Positions 24,480 through 61,539 of a DNA stretch of 64,000 nucleotides are shown here, piece after piece. Under the pieces are notes generated by a model that made no database searches, was not told the origin of the DNA, and was given only the letters and a program-made list of their open reading frames with translations. The translations under genes and the position numbers were made by a program. The DNA lies in contig CAUYLG010048306.1 in assembly GCA_963573385.1 (NCBI GenBank), positions 1 to 64,000 of the forward strand. Direction: 5' to 3'. Positions within the stretch are counted from its first letter, which is position 1. Each line of letters starts with the position of its first letter. This DNA is from Cacajao melanocephalus. Taxonomy: Eukaryota > Chordata > Mammalia > Primates > Pitheciidae.

Positions 24480-24775
24480 TCGGCCGTGTGTGATGGCTCA
24501 TGCCTGTAATCCCAGCACTTTGAGAGGCAGAGGTGAGCGGACCACAAGGCCAAGAGATCGAGAACATCCTGGCCAACATGGTGAAACCCTGTTTCTACTA
24601 AAAATACAAAAATTAACTGGGCATGGTGGAGTGCACCTGTAGTCTCAGCTGCTAGGGAGGCTGAGGCAGGAGAATCACTTGAACCTGGGAAGTGGAGGTT
24701 GCAATGAGCTGAGATCATGCCAGCCACTGCACTCCAGCCTGGGAACAGAGCGAGATTTTGTCTCAAAAAAAAAAG
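24480..24775 (+). mobile_element. AluSc-like element
   Basis: Full-length Alu from 'ggccgtgtgtgatggctcat' to the A-tail at 24765-24774. The 'caagagatcgagaacatcct' block is AluSc-like. Target duplication 'tgcaagttca' lies at 24470-24479 and 24776-24785. Confidence 0.93.
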
Positions 24776-24785
24776 TGCAAGTTCA

Positions 24786-25439
24786 ATATATGCATTCATG
24801 TGTATGTGCATCTGCATGTATGTGCATTCTCTCAAAACCCCAAATATGGCAAAGCAAAGAGAAAACAAAGCAGCTTTTAAAAATGAATCTTTGTTTCAAT
24901 TACTAACAGATTTAGCAGTTTCCTCAAACCAAAGGATGTTTTATAATATTTATTCTTGCTTTCTAAAAAATTTATGATACATAACAATATAAAAGTTCTT
25001 AAAATTTATTGGAATTTTAAATAATATTTTAAAACATATACTAAAGTGACCAAATTCAGGCCAGAAGATAGTCTGAGAATGGAATTTACATTCCAAACTC
25101 ACACTGAAACAGAGATGCAAAAACCCTAAACAAAATATTCAATATGACTGATCTCAGACAGTATTGAGTAAAAGCAAGACACAAGCACAGACATGTACAA
25201 TTCCATTCACATAAAGTTCAACATCAGACAAAACTATACTATATATTTTTAGGAATAAATACATGGGTGGTAAAGCTATAAAGAAAAGTAAGAAAACTAT
25301 TATAAAAGTTGAAATAAAGCTAACCTTGGAGTTGAGGATTTGTGATTAGAGAGGTGTTCATGAAGGATTTCTTGGATGCAAAAGCAGTCTTCTATCTTTT
25401 AGGTTTGTGGTCCCATAAAGTGAGAAACTGTTGAGGGGA
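24786..25439. other. Intergenic; possible L1M 3'-end remnant
   Basis: About 25190-25290 ('cattcacataaagttcaac', 'cagacaaaactatactat') recalls an old L1M 3' end in sense orientation. The rest shows nothing recognisable. Confidence 0.4.
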
Positions 25440-26820
25440 CTCTTCCTTATTTTTTCTCATCTCAGGAACAGTTTGTGTAGACTTGAATTATTTTTTTGAA
25501 TGTCTAGTAGAACCAACCACTGAAACCATCTGGGCCTGACTCTCCTATATGGAAAAACTTTAGACTACTGGTTCATTTAATGATTACAGGATTATCATTA
25601 TAGTATTCACATAATACTGTTAAATCATATTTTTAAATGAATTTTCCATTTTATCTACACTTTGAGTTATATTGGCATAAAATCATTCATAATATACTGT
25701 TATATTTTTAATTTTTATAGCACCTATAATGATTTCCTTTCCAATTATGATATTGGTTATTTGTAACTGCATTATTTCCATCAGTCTCACCATAGGTATG
25801 TCAGCTCTATTAGTACTTTCAACAAACCAGCTTTTGGATTTGTAGATCCTCTCTTCCATTCTGTTTTATTTCATTCATTTGTTTTAAGTTATCATTTCCT
25901 TCTTTCTTTTGATATTCTACTTGATGTCATTTTCCTAACTTCTTTAGATGGGTACATAGCTACGTAATGTATAGCCTTTCTTCTTTTCTACCATAAGCAT
26001 TTATGAATATAATCTTCCCCTACATGGTGATTTAAGTGCATCACAAAAGTTTTGATGTGTAATATGGTTTAATATCATTCAGTTCAAAATATTTTCTAAT
26101 TTGGTTATCTCTTACTTGACATAGATTACTTAGAAGTCTATCTCTTCGCCTGTAATCCCAGCACTTTGGGATGCTGAGGCTGGCAGATCATTTGAGGTCA
26201 GGAATTCAAGACCAGCCTAGCCAACATGGTAAAACCCCATCTCCACTAAAAATACAAAAATTAGCTGGGTATCGTGACACACGCCTACAATCCCAGCTCC
26301 TTGGGGGGCTGATGCAGGAGAACCTCACTTGAACCCAGGAGGCGGAGACTGCAGTGAGCCAAGATCGTGCCACTGCACTCCAGCCTGGGTGATAGAGCGA
26401 GACTTCATCCCAACAAAAAAAAGGCGTATCTCTTAATTTTCAATATATAGAGATTTTCCAGTTGACTTTTAATTTGTTCATTTCTTGCAAAATTATGTTG
26501 TGGCAAAAGAATACACTCATATGGTTTCAGTCATATGGAAATCTATTGCATACGGTTATAGTCCAGTGCATAGTCAATTTCTATAAATATTCCACGGATG
26601 CTTTAAAGGAATAGAGGTTCTGTGGCTGCTGAGTATATTGGTCATTCATTATACCGTTAAAGCAGCCTTTAAGATTTTTCTTATTATGCATGTTCTGCAT
26701 ATTCACTATAATGTATCTCAATGCTGCTTTTTAATTTACACTGCTTGGGATTCATTGGACTTCTTAAATCTGTACTTTAGTTTTATTAGTTCCAGATAAT
26801 TCTCCATGTTTTCTCTTTCT
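25440..26820 (-). mobile_element. Old L1M antisense, split by an Alu
   Basis: 'aaccagcttttggatttgt', 'tctaatttggttatctctta' and 'gcttgggattcattggactt' are old L1 antisense words. Frames are destroyed, boundaries approximate, and an Alu interrupts it at 26148-26422. Confidence 0.6.
26148..26422 (+). mobile_element. Alu, 5' truncated
   Basis: Starts at 'gcctgtaatcccagcacttt' and ends in A's after 'gatagagcgagacttcatcc'. 'tatctctt' flanks both sides as the target duplication. Confidence 0.92.
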
Positions 26821-26829
26821 CCAGTTTCC

Positions 26830-27290
26830 TAACTGCATTCTATCTGTGTCCTCATCTATAAAATGAAAACAATAACAGTACTCATCCCACATGTAAGTAT
26901 TTGGTGATAAAATATAAAATATTTAATACACAGTACTCAATGATTGACAGCTGTTGTCATTAAAGCAATTAAAGTAAATTTTCCCCAACTTTCCTTAAGG
27001 TCATGAAGTTTTAGAAATATGCAGATAAATTCAGTGATAAGCAGATATTAAATAATCACTAGCTAGGCAAAGTAGAAAATTGAAGCACTTTCCATTAGAA
27101 ATCAATAGAGCAAAGTGGTTATCACCATGGCCTTAAAACCAAAAAGGACCAGGTTAAACTCTCTTTACAACCTGGAGAAAGCTACTTAAGTTCTTGAAGC
27201 CCTAGAATCCTCATTTGTAAAATGAGAATAGTTATCATACCTGATAGCTTGTTCTAAATTTTAAATGGAATTCTACAATGCACTTAATAT
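26830..27290 (+). mobile_element. Two MIR fragments
   Basis: About 26840-26960 ('tcctcatctataaaatgaaa') and about 27105-27290 ('gagcaaagtggttatcacc', 'tcctcatttgtaaaatgag') are sense MIR sequences. Confidence 0.7.
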
Positions 27291-27449
27291 TTCAAGAAAA
27301 GACAAAGATTAAACTATTACAAAAGAAAGAGTATCATAATAATACCCAATTTTAATACTCTAAACTTCTTATGAAGGGAAAGAACTACTTTATAACTTTC
27401 TTGAGATGTATATTTATCAAATAAATTTGCTAAAGTATATTTGCGGTAT

Positions 27450-27620
27450 TTACTCAGCATTTTTAACCCTGTTATATGTCAGGCACTGATAGGTGCCAGA
27501 GGTATAATGATCAATGCTCTTGAATAGTTCATAGTAGATGATCCAGATATTTAATCAAATAAGTACAAGACAATGTGAGCAATGAGATGGTAGACAACTA
27601 TACAAAAGGCTGTGAGAACA
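27450..27620 (-). mobile_element. L2-like fragment, antisense
   Basis: 'ttatatgtcaggcactgata' followed by 'gtataatgatcaatgctct' resembles the reverse complement of the L2 3' end. Diverged. Confidence 0.55.
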
Positions 27621-27712
27621 GATTTCACAGAAAAGACATTTAATATAAGCAAAAGAGATGTTCCAGCCAATGGGAATGGGAGGTTAAGGTATATAACATA
27701 GGAAAATTTGCT

Positions 27713-28070
27713 ATATAGGCTAAGCATCTCTAATCTGAAATTTCAGAATCCAAAATCCTCCAAAATTGAAAACTTTGAGTACGGACATGATGCCACAAGT
27801 GGAAAATTCCACACCTGACTTCATGTGATAGGTCACGGTCAAAATGTAGGTACATAACACATAGTCTATTCAGTGTTCCCAAGGGAAAAATAAATTACCT
27901 TCAAGTTATGTGTATAAGGTATATATGAAATATAAATGAATTTTGTTTAGACTTGGATCCCAACTCTAGGAATATCTCATTATACATGTACAAATATTCC
28001 CAAATCCAAACATATCTGAAATCTGAAACTTTTAGTCCCACACATTTTGATAAGGCGTATTCAACCTGTA
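27713..28070. mobile_element. Tigger-type (TcMar) DNA transposon fossil
   Basis: Left end 'taggctaagcatctctaatc' and right end 'cgtattcaacctgtatt' are imperfect inverted repeats. The body 'gtgtataaggtatatatgaa', 'gacttggatcccaactctag' matches the common Tigger-derived element whose ends read 'acaggttgagtatccctta'. Subfamily not resolved. Confidence 0.7.
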
Positions 28071-30409
28071 TTTGTGAAACAGCTGTTAACAAAGGGTAAG
28101 TCCTATGGAGTAGTGACGGATGCCACTTGAAGATTTGGGGCCATACTTGCAGGTCTAAATGTGCTATGTTGAGGGGTTTGGATTGTTACTCCATAGATAC
28201 TGGGAAGCTTCTGAAATGTTCTATGGCCTCAAAACAATGACAGGATCACATTTCTACTTTTTGGAGAATAATTGACAATAGTGTAAAAGATGGACTGACT
28301 AGAGTGAAAAAGGAAGGCCACCCAGTTAGAACATTATTATAATAATCAAAATAAAGAAGACATAAAAAATAGTCATCAAATGTTTTCAATGCATTGGGAG
28401 AACGCTCTTTCAACTTAGAATAACTGCTTCCCAGATTTGCTATTGTCTCCTAAATGTGAAAATTACATTATTATTTACATAGAATAAAAATGTACTTGAT
28501 TCCTTTGAAATATTTTATAGAAAAATAAAATTAGTTTCCCTTTGAAAATCATACACAAAAAAATTCATGTTATTATAACCAATCATTCATTTTATTATAA
28601 GGGAATTATAAAGGTTATTCATAGAAAAAAATATCCATCTTCCCTTTTTAGAAAAGAACACTAGTCTTTTGTGTTCCCCTGCCACAGGGAGGCAGTGGAA
28701 ACAATGATCAGCTAAAATTAAAACCCTATTGTAGTCAAAAAATCAGAATCCTGACTTAACCAGTCTAAGAAAATGCCAGTAAGGCTTATTGGAAAAGGGA
28801 GGCTTGGTATAAAAGCATAAAGAATTGAGTTTCTACCCCCTCTACTCTTCACACTATCCTGCTGCCCAAACACCCTTAGTTAAGGAGTGACCAGCTCTTT
28901 GATCTCTTCTCTTTTAAAATAACCAAATAGCTCTTGTTTTGACTACAGAGCTAAACTCCATCCTTGCAACAGGCATTTTATTTCTACATTGGTAGTTGAG
29001 TTTGTAACAAAAAAAGACAATTTAGTATATCTTATATTTTGTAATTTGTTCTAAAGGCTAAATTTAAATAATTTCATGGCTATCCTGACTTCTTTCCATA
29101 AGTAAAATTTTTATTTTATAAGAGATGGCATATGTACACAGGCAGAGTAAATTAACTCCTGCCTCAAAGTTGCTGAGAAAATGAATTGCTTAAGAAGATT
29201 AGAGTTATTTTCTTTACTTAGAGGTATTCTTGACAACCCACACTGAAATTACACAAGATTAACTCCATTAACACCATTTCCCATTCTTTAAACTAGTAGC
29301 TTTTTAGAAAGCAGCATTTAGACTGAATAGTTCAAAGCATATTTTAAGAGGAGATCTTAAGATGCTTAGAAATGCTAAATAAGTATCATTTAAGGATTTA
29401 GAATGGAGTGCTGAGAGGTCAAGTAACACATTATGGGCATGTAGTGAGCTATAAGTGAAATGAAAAGATGCTGCTTGTTTTCCTCTTTGCCATTTAGTCT
29501 GCATATTCCTTTTGCATGTGGCATTTCAAATTAAATGAAAATTTAAGAGATATAACACTGTTAATCCCTCAAAGGAAGGGATCTTATTTATTTTTGTCTT
29601 TCCCATAGCATTTTGAAGAATATCTTTCACTTAGAGTTATTTAAATATTTGTTGCTTAATTATGCCATATATTTGATATTACTTTGTGGCCTATTAAATA
29701 TATATATAAATCAAAGGGCTTAAAAAACAGATTAAAACAGCACTATAAGACATCAAGCTATCTCTAAAAGAGAATCTTTCTGAAATTAGAAAGCAAAATC
29801 TATTAACACAGGCCCTAAACTTAAAACTAGTTACCCTAGCTGTCATTGGTGCTATTAAAATGTACAATGCATAAAACTCTCTCTCTCAAAATGTTGTCAT
29901 GAGCCATCAAAACCATTCTGAACAAATGCAATCATAATCCATTAATTCCCTTAAATTTCCCTCTCTGAACTTTAAGTAATCTTCAGTGTTTTTAACTGCA
30001 AAATAATATACAAATATACTCATGTTTGAAATTCAGACATCAAAAGTAAATAGAGGAAAAAAGTCCTATTTTCCTACCTCCCCATATCTTCCTCCAACCT
30101 CTTTTCCTACCCCTTACATCAATGTAAAAAAAAAAGAAAACTTTGTATTTAATAATATAGCGTTTCATTTTCTTTTTGCTCTCTTAAAGGTTGCTCCCAG
30201 GTAGAAAATGTTAAGGAACATTGACCTAGACAGCTCTTAAAGAGCCTAATTTGAAGGAACTACTGAATCCCCAGATTTAGAAATAGTTGTTCCTACTTTC
30301 AAAAAAAAAAAACCTCTAAAAGTATGAATTGTAATTTCTTTATGCCAAGACTAAGTCAGATCAGACTTCAATGGAAAGTCACTAACCATTTTATTATAAA
30401 AATTTTATC
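28071..30409. other. Intergenic, no gene seen
   Basis: 28110-28350 may be an old interspersed repeat. The remainder is AT-rich and unique-looking, with a small (TA)n near 29697-29710. Short open frames (29304-29504, 30022-30204) have no recognisable content. Confidence 0.5.
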
Positions 30410-30545
30410 AGGGAGCATAGTAAAGTAATAATATAATAATACCAGCTTAAATTTACCAAGAATTTACTAGGCACCAGACACTGTTCTTGGCGTTTCATAA
30501 GATTTTCTAAAATCTAATCTCTATCAGTAAAATTTTAAGATACAG
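30410..30545 (-). mobile_element. MIR-like fragment, antisense
   Basis: 'aatttactaggcaccagaca', 'ctgttcttggcgtttcataa' follows the reverse complement of a MIR 3' part. Weak. Confidence 0.5.
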
Positions 30546-31469
30546 CATGTGATCATCAATGCCTCTACTCATAATGTCTTGAATTTGTATATATTTCATA
30601 ATTTTGTTTGATGCAATACTATCTTGGACTGAAAAACAATAACTAACAGTACTTCAAGTCTGAGAATTCTACAAAAGAATCAGTGGGTTACTAAAGTCAC
30701 ATATTAAAGCAGTGGTAGAGTCCATCTCTTAATTAAGGGATTCTCAACTGTACCAGTATATATCCCATACTCTAATCATTCATGTATTGGTATCATAATT
30801 ACTGCATCTATACGATTATTTAATACCTTTAAATTGATTCTACCTCTTTAAAATTAAATTCAGTTTTAAAGGAAACATAATGCCATCACATAAACAGGAA
30901 GCCAGGATTGCCATACATAAAAGGGAAAATAAATTCAATAAAACAAAGCAATCCTATTAAATTCTAGCCACATATTATATTGTTGCCTGCTGATGTTTCT
31001 AAGCCTGAGGCTTGCATAGTTGGTTAAAAAGGTAAATCAGCAAATGTTGATATATGTAAATAGTATCAATCAGATTTCTCCTTCCTTAAACAGAATGATT
31101 GATGCAAGAACTGAAAGTGAATTGAAAAGGAACAAGTTTCTCACCATGCTTTTTCAATGATATTTGTGCCAGGTACCATCTAAAATAACTCCTATGGTCT
31201 ATAATGATTTTATATATTATTATGATACAAATCCCAAAATATAATGGGAAAATCCCAAAATGATTTAGGGATTTCCTGAAGGGATCCCCTATACTTTCTA
31301 TTTTGGTCTCAGAATCTCAAAACGAATCTTGTCTCTCCCAAGACATGCCCTAATATGCCTACTAAATCAATGGCAAGTAATATCAAGTTGGTAGAAATGA
31401 AAATTATTATCCAAAAAACTTGTTCTTAGGCAAATGTTAGGTAGATGAAAACAGTACTGATTTAGGAAC
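30546..31469. other. Intergenic, nothing recognised
   Basis: AT-rich DNA without a recognisable gene, RNA or repeat. Confidence 0.5.
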
Positions 31470-31650
31470 CATCATCAAGCTCAACCACACACTATTTTGT
31501 TTGACCTTGAATAGGTTAGTAAACCACTCAGGTGTATTTCCAATCTGCAAAATAAGAAATGATAATACCTCCACACAGGGTGGGTATATGGATTAAAGTG
31601 AGAGATACTGGCATAATACTCAGAAAATGTTGGTTAAATAAAAAGTTACA
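31470..31650 (+). mobile_element. MIR
   Basis: 'gtttgaccttgaataggtta', 'caatctgcaaaataagaaat' and 'gtgggtatatggattaaagt' follow the sense MIR consensus. Confidence 0.7.
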
Positions 31651-31784
31651 TGATTTTCAGTTTTTTAATAACTCACAAAAAATCAAGATGTTTTCATCTT
31701 AATGCTAATAAAAAGATCTCAATTTGTTTCACCTAACTGCCTCCCAGGCACTACTGCTAGCTCAGTTTCAAACAACCTTGGCAA

Positions 31785-33525
<1,741 letters not shown>

Positions 33526-34369
33526 ATTTTGGAAATGAGGTTATAGATGGTCAGCAAAGGGTGGGTTTGAGATGTTTGGGTAGGTTAAGTGGGCATTTTG
33601 ATGACATGGCTTCTCCTCTGGCATGTTTAATTGTGATGTTTAATGAATATCCTTGCAGTCTAAGATGACACTTTAAAAATAAAGTCTCTAATAATAATAT
33701 GAAGAAAAGAAAAACTAATCCAAACATCATGCTCATGAAGCTCTGAAATGCCCCAGCAAAGCTGCAAAAACCTGACTAGTGATCAGTTGGTCCAAAGCAT
33801 ATTATTAATAATAAAGTCCTTAAACAACAAAAAAATTTAATATGGCAAGTATTATTGGCACATAAAATAATATTCCACATGAATGATATTTCAATACATT
33901 TTATGATGATAAACTTAGTGATCCTTTATACATAGCTGGAGTATTTACTAAATAAATAAATAAATGTCTAAAATTGTAGTGCCATCTGCAGGCAAAGAAA
34001 GTAATATCAGTGACACATTTTCATGCTTTCCTATTTTCCGATTACTATTCAAAACTTAAAAATTTAATAATTTATTTAACTCATTTTATGATTACATTTA
34101 TAGGATGTAATTTATCATACTTGTTTTTACTACTTCACAGAGCATCACTTCATTCTCAACATAACATTAAAATGATGGCAGTAATCCAAAGAAAATCAAT
34201 GGTACTACAATATACAATTTTTGTATGTTGAGAATTATTTATTGTCAAAATATATAGCAAAAAAAAAACTTTTTAGTATTAAAAAAATCCAAATATCTCA
34301 TCATCATTACAGGAATGCATTTTCATTTATTTTCTTTTTCCTTCCAAACTTGCATCTGCAGACACTTAT

Positions 34370-34610
34370 TTAATAACTAAGTGCCAGGTACTTTTTAAAG
34401 CTGCTTTACATATATTAACTTAGAAAATTCTTACAATAATCCTATGAGGTAGGTAATGTTAACATGCCCATTTTACAGATGTTGAAACTGAAGCACATGA
34501 ATTTAAAGAACTTGCCCCAGGCTGCAGTGCTATACATGGCAGAGCCAGGGTTCAAATCAGGTGAGTTTTTCTCCAATATCTGTGCTTTTAATCACTATGT
34601 TAACATGTCT
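34370..34610 (-). mobile_element. MIR, antisense
   Basis: 'aactaagtgccaggtacttt', 'cctatgaggtaggtaatgtt', 'ccattttacagatgttgaaa' and 'agccagggttcaaatcagg' form a near-complete antisense MIR. Confidence 0.88.
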
Positions 34611-34878
34611 CTTATTTATAAAAGATGAATTCAGAGTATTATTGCAGTTGTAATATATGTGTTCTACTTTAGGGGGCAACACTTTCTCATGTAACTAAAT
34701 TGTTCATTGCTCTTTTAGATAACTACATATTTTACCATCAAGTTGGCACATATTTTACTTACTTTAGTTATGTGATGCTGGACTTTGAATACTGTTTTTA
34801 GTGTCTTTCATTATATATAAAAATACTGCAATAAGCCAAGTTGTGCATTGCACATAGCTTTTCTTCCTTCTTTTGAAT

Positions 34879-34884
34879 TTTATT
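34879..34884 (-). terminator. PUS7L: Candidate PUS7L poly(A) signal
   Basis: 'tttatt' on the plus strand reads AATAAA on the minus strand, about 1.1 kb after the PUS7L stop. It is the first canonical hexamer downstream; use is unproven. Confidence 0.3.
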
Positions 34885-35784
34885 TCCTTATGCTAACATT
34901 TCCCAAAATGGTTAAACTGGTGAAAGAATATAAAGTATCACATTACTGATATGTAATGCTCCATACTGCTTTTTAAATTTCATCATTATATCTTACCAAC
35001 AATGAAAGAATGCTCAGATCTTCCCAAATCAATACATGTCTATATTACAGTCATTCCTCCCCCACCCACTCCCATATTTAACTGATAGAAAATGGTTAAG
35101 GATGACTTATAAGGTGGGATAGTTAAACCAACAAAAATTAAAATTTTCAAATGGGCACAATGTTTTCTTCCTCCAGCAACATAAAATGTGGATTTTCTGT
35201 CACATAAAATAGGATTATCTGTCACTTATGAAGTTGGTATTGTCTTGATTCTGTAAGTAACCCCCACACACAAAAATCAACAACATACTCAAAGTCACTA
35301 GTAAGTGTCAGAGCTAGAATCTAAGCATGGATCTGTCTGACTCTAACATCTATTTTAGATAATATGAAAAAAATTTACAAATGATCAAGAGGATCAGTGT
35401 ATGTCAAGATATAAAAATTGGATGAGAAATTTTACTTCAATTTTCATCAAAGATTATTTGTCTCACAGAGGTAATAACCACACGGGGGTACCTATACAGA
35501 GGGATGGTATTTCCCTTGTATATTGCTCTGATCAATAATTTCAGAAATAGGAAAGGATGACAATAATAGTAAGCAAAATGTTTCATCTATCTTTCTCTCC
35601 AACATTTGCTTCATTGCAACCTAAATTCACCAACAGTCTAAGCAAGGAGCAGGAGGATATGAATATTTACAACTTTTTTCTTAAATGTATCTTGCAGTAT
35701 TATATATATTTCTAATGGTTTTAAAAGATTGTAACTTTATGACACAGAATAAAGGTCACTGAAACATATAATAGAAAAAAAAAA

Positions 35785-35960
35785 AAACACAGCCTTTGGA
35801 GTCACATGGACCTTAAATTTAGACCCTGACACTTACATGTCCTCTGTAAAATTACCATATTAAATCCTAACTTCCCAGAATGCTGTGACAAGTAAAAGAG
35901 ATAACAATTATGAAGCTCCTAACACATGGGAGGTGCTTAAGACATTTTAGCTCCCTTTCC
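35785..35960 (+). mobile_element. MIR
   Basis: 'cagcctttggagtcacatgg', 'tagaccctgacacttacatg' and 'gaagctcctaacacatggga' follow a sense MIR. Confidence 0.8.
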
Positions 35961-36003
35961 TTCAAAGAGTGACATATATACAGTTATACCAAGGGTATCA
36001 GTT

Positions 36004-58285
<22,282 letters not shown>

Positions 58286-58301
58286 TTTTCTATAATGATG
58301 G

Positions 58302-59344
58302 CTAGAAAACAAAAACAAAGAGATAGTTACCAGAAACAGAAGTTATGGATGACCAAAGAGGAATAGGTTTGCAGGATTTCATTAATTCTGTCTCTCTTTT
58401 AATGCTGTCTTCTTAAATGGCATCATTAACTTAATTTATGACTATATGTACATCCTGTGTACTTTGACTCTCCTATACCAAGCTGAATTAATAGGCAAAC
58501 TATTTCTGGTATAGCTAGAGATTTGATAACTTGTATCTTCACTCACTCTAGATTTGTACCTATTATCCAGGATTAAAATGAGTCAATTTTATCTTAAAAA
58601 TACCATTTGTAGGCCCACAAGAAGAGGTGAAAACACAGGTCTATAAAACAAAGATCTGGAGCCTAAAATTTCCAGCTAATTCCAGAGAATATGTGGCTAA
58701 GTTTTCTTGTATTATTAGTGGTTAGTCACAGGAGAGGTGACAAGAAGACAACAGGAAAACTGATGGGTAATTGAAGTTCTAAATATAAATTTGCGATTTG
58801 ATTATATTTCAAGGTAGGATTAAATTAGTCCTTGACCTTCTCTAATGCCCCCATTAGGATATACAGAAGCTTTTGAGGTTGACCCAAAGGAAAGGTCTAA
58901 CTATATCATTGGCATTAGAGAGAAGAAACCCTTAAAGAGCTTCCTGGGAACACACCACCAGAGAACAGTACTCTGATCTCTCACTTTTCACACAAACCTA
59001 TGGCTACCATACTATATGGAGCTGCAGGAAGGAGAAATTGCCCAGGGGCTCCATACTACTGAGTTCTGTGTTTACCCACATTCTCCAAGTAATTTATTAT
59101 CATCTGGACCGTAATCTCATTTCTATAATGTATACTACTAATCTGAACCAATTTAGCAAATCACACCCCTTCTCAATCCTTTAGATCGTGCCATATAGAA
59201 ATCACAGCAAATTCTCTATATCCTAATTTCCTAAGGAATATATAAGATACATTTACTTTCCTTAATTACTTAATTTCCTGTACAGTTCCCTCACTTTCTT
59301 GCCCTAATTGAAACCTGGCTATTTCTTTAGGCTGCTGTTTCTTT
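58302..59344. other. PUS7L intron 1, left part
   Basis: Unique-looking sequence with no gene or repeat recognised. Confidence 0.5.
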
Positions 59345-60405
59345 AGTCCTTTCAAGTGAAGGCTATTTTTTCTTTCCCACCCATCTACCTTTGGACTACA
59401 GGCTGTAAATATGTTCTATATCACTGTTCCTTGCAAGCCGTTTCTTTCTCTACTACCTCCAAAACCCCAAATCTTTTGAGGAGCCTGCCATCAGGCTTTA
59501 CCATCTCCTGTCATCCTCTCTCAGATCCCCAGACAACTCTTCATTCACTGATCTCTGGCTCACTACCTTCTTATCCAACATGTTTTCATGATCATCTATA
59601 TGGATTATCCATTCAATGTCTTGGACCCTCAAGTCCTCAATCTCAGGCACAACCTCCCACCTCTACTTCATCTTGGTCATCCACTGTCATGATTATAACT
59701 TTGACTTTCTCATCTCCAAAACCTGCATTAACCTTAAGCATCTGATTCTTATCACTCCCACTGTCGTTCATCACAGCTACTTTAGTACTTCCATTCCAAA
59801 AACTTTTGATGTTGTGAAACAACTCCTGCTTCTACAACTAGCCCACTATAGTCCATTATCCAGCCAGAATGGTGTCTTAAAACATAAGTTAAATCATATC
59901 ACAATCCAGTTTAAAATCCTCGAATCACATTTGCAATAAGATACAAATTACTTACTCTGGCTTCCAAAGACATCTAAGATTAGGAACCCTGTTTATTCTC
60001 CAAACTCATTTTGTACCTTTGCCCCATTACCCACTATACTCCAGCTACTCTGGCCTTCTTCAGTGCTTTTATGCTAACTGTTCCTGTTGATTAAACTGTT
60101 CCTTCCTCAATCATACAGTTGCATCTTTTAGGATTCATGTCCTTAGAGAGGTTTTTCCTGACCAATAATCTATAGGAACCTTTAAGTGATCTTCTTTCAC
60201 AAAATCCTATTTAATTTTCTGTATAGCTGTTCTAGCTAACATTTTTCTTTATTATTTATTGTTTACCTCCTCCAAAGAGAATGTAAGTTCCACTTGAAAA
60301 GTAATCTTGTCTGCCTTATTTACTACTGATGATCCCACATTTTGAACAGTGTTAAGCACATGGTGGGTCTGCAATAAATACTAATTGTTGAATAAATGAA
60401 ATAAC
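59345..60405 (+). mobile_element. Long L2 copy
   Basis: From about 59830 the order is classic L2 ('cacaatccagtttaaaatcc', 'agctactctggccttcttca', 'tgctaactgttcctgttga') ending in 'aataaatactaattgttgaa'. The C/T-rich stretch 59345-59830 is probably its 5' continuation but less certain. Open frames at 59356-59745 and 59616-59939 belong to this element. Confidence 0.7.
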
Positions 60406-61180
60406 TAGTACAAAATAAGAGCTGTGGGAGTGAAGTAGAAGATAATTAGGAGAGGCATAATGCAAGAAGTGGCCATCTAAGTTCTCCAATAGTTCAAGCT
60501 ACAGAAATGAGGCAGAGACCTCACAAGTAATGTACAAACAAAACATGCAATGTGTGTGAGAAAAATAAGCAGCCCAGATACAGAGCAGTAGGGATGGGGA
60601 TGCAGGAAGAGTACAGTGCTGGAAAATACAGCTGAGTTAGTACCAGATGATGGAAGATGCTGAATGCCCTGACAAGGACTTAGAATTTACTGGGTGGTCA
60701 ATGGATGGTTAGTGTTTGAGTAGAAATGTGACACAATCCCAGAACATGCTTTAGTAAGATGATTCTGATGGAAGTGAGCAGGATGTACGCGATGGATAAC
60801 AGTTCGAGGAGTTTAAAAACAAAACAGGGTGGTCAAGAACACAGCTGTAGGGACTGGTACTGAAAGAATAATGATCTTTTCTTTCCCCCTGAAAAAAGGA
60901 GGAGGATAGACATTCTAAGCAAGTGAAACAGGTAGGGAAACTTGGGGAGAAATGGAATTCAGCATCCTGGTAAAAGAGTGGAACCGATCTGGAGGGCAAC
61001 AAAGGAGCCCATGTGGGGTTAAGCCTGAAGGTGCAGTGTTCCCATTCAACAGACATTGCTGATGACAGTGAGGGGCGGGGGTGGGGGGGGATAGTTTGCT
61101 TGGCCCGTGGTTGAGGAATTCTTTGGTTGAGGAGGGATCCTAGGAAGGTATTAGAAATACTGAAGCCAGTCCTGCAGAAG
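60406..61180. other. PUS7L intron 1, promoter-proximal
   Basis: 60420-60800 may be another old repeat ('tagtaagatgattctgatgg'); unclassified. A G-run 'gaggggcgggggtggggggg' lies at 61070-61089. The minus-strand open frame 60751-61194 has no recognised domain and lies in the intron. Confidence 0.45.
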
Positions 61181-61271
61181 CTACTACACTTCACAGAACG
61201 AGGGCACGTCCAAAGGTGTCCTCGACAAGGCCAACAGCCCTACTCGTTTCTTCTCCTTCCCCTAACCCTAC

Positions 61272-61440
61272 CTGTCCAAAGGCGCGACACTAGCCCACGT
61301 CACCCTTCTTTGGGGGCAAAGGTATGGATCCTCAACGCCGATCTCGTCACCGCCCCACGTACAAGCCCCCAGTCGCGCAAAAAGCTGGACCCGGTCTACC
61401 TCTGCTCAATGGAAGAAATTCATTTGCACAACGCCGTGCG
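61272..61440 (-). other. PUS7L: PUS7L exon 1 (5' UTR), predicted
   Basis: On the minus strand 'cgcctttggacag|gtaggg' supplies a good donor with the exon edge at 61272. The transcription start should lie between there and about 61450, near the NRF1/ETS sites. The start is not visible in sequence, so the right edge is a guess. No coding sequence expected, because the ATG is in exon 2. Confidence 0.5.
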
Positions 61441-61539
61441 CATGCCCGGAAGCCTTAAGTGTTTCAGCCTCCGACAGGGGCGTGTTTAAAGGGGCAGGCG
61501 CCCACGTAAAGACGCGCCCTACGCAACTCGTGCAGTTTC

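Larger units (their letters stand above)
33526..36003 (-). other. Downstream of PUS7L stop; candidate 3' UTR
   Basis: The region following the PUS7L stop codon (36004-36006) in transcription direction. The first canonical AATAAA on the minus strand that I see is at 34879-34884, with others at 34326-34331, 34238-34243 and 34071-34076. The 3' UTR probably ends at one of these, but where transcription stops cannot be read from sequence alone. It includes MIR copies at about 34370-34610 and 35785-35960 and an (AAAT)n at about 33947-33965. No other gene seen. Confidence 0.5.

Noticed and set aside
24250..24868. Open frames of 130 and 134 codons on both strands
   Set aside because: They read through antisense L1 into an Alu; the Alu-derived peptides are a common artefact.
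58286..58318. Upstream in-frame ATG giving an 11-residue N-terminal extension of PUS7L
   Set aside because: It lies 5' of the splice acceptor at 58302/58303, hence in intron 1; the family start is MEEDTDYRIRF.
59356..59939. Open frames of 129 and 107 codons
   Set aside because: They lie in L2-derived sequence and have Ser/Thr/Pro-rich composition expected from C/T-rich DNA.
61079..61089. G-quadruplex near the promoter
   Set aside because: The G-run lacks four well-separated G-tracts of clear length; too weak to list as a feature.
60751..61194. 147-codon minus-strand frame just inside PUS7L intron 1
   Set aside because: No recognisable domain, ends in intron sequence, and neither a start context nor splice sites support it.
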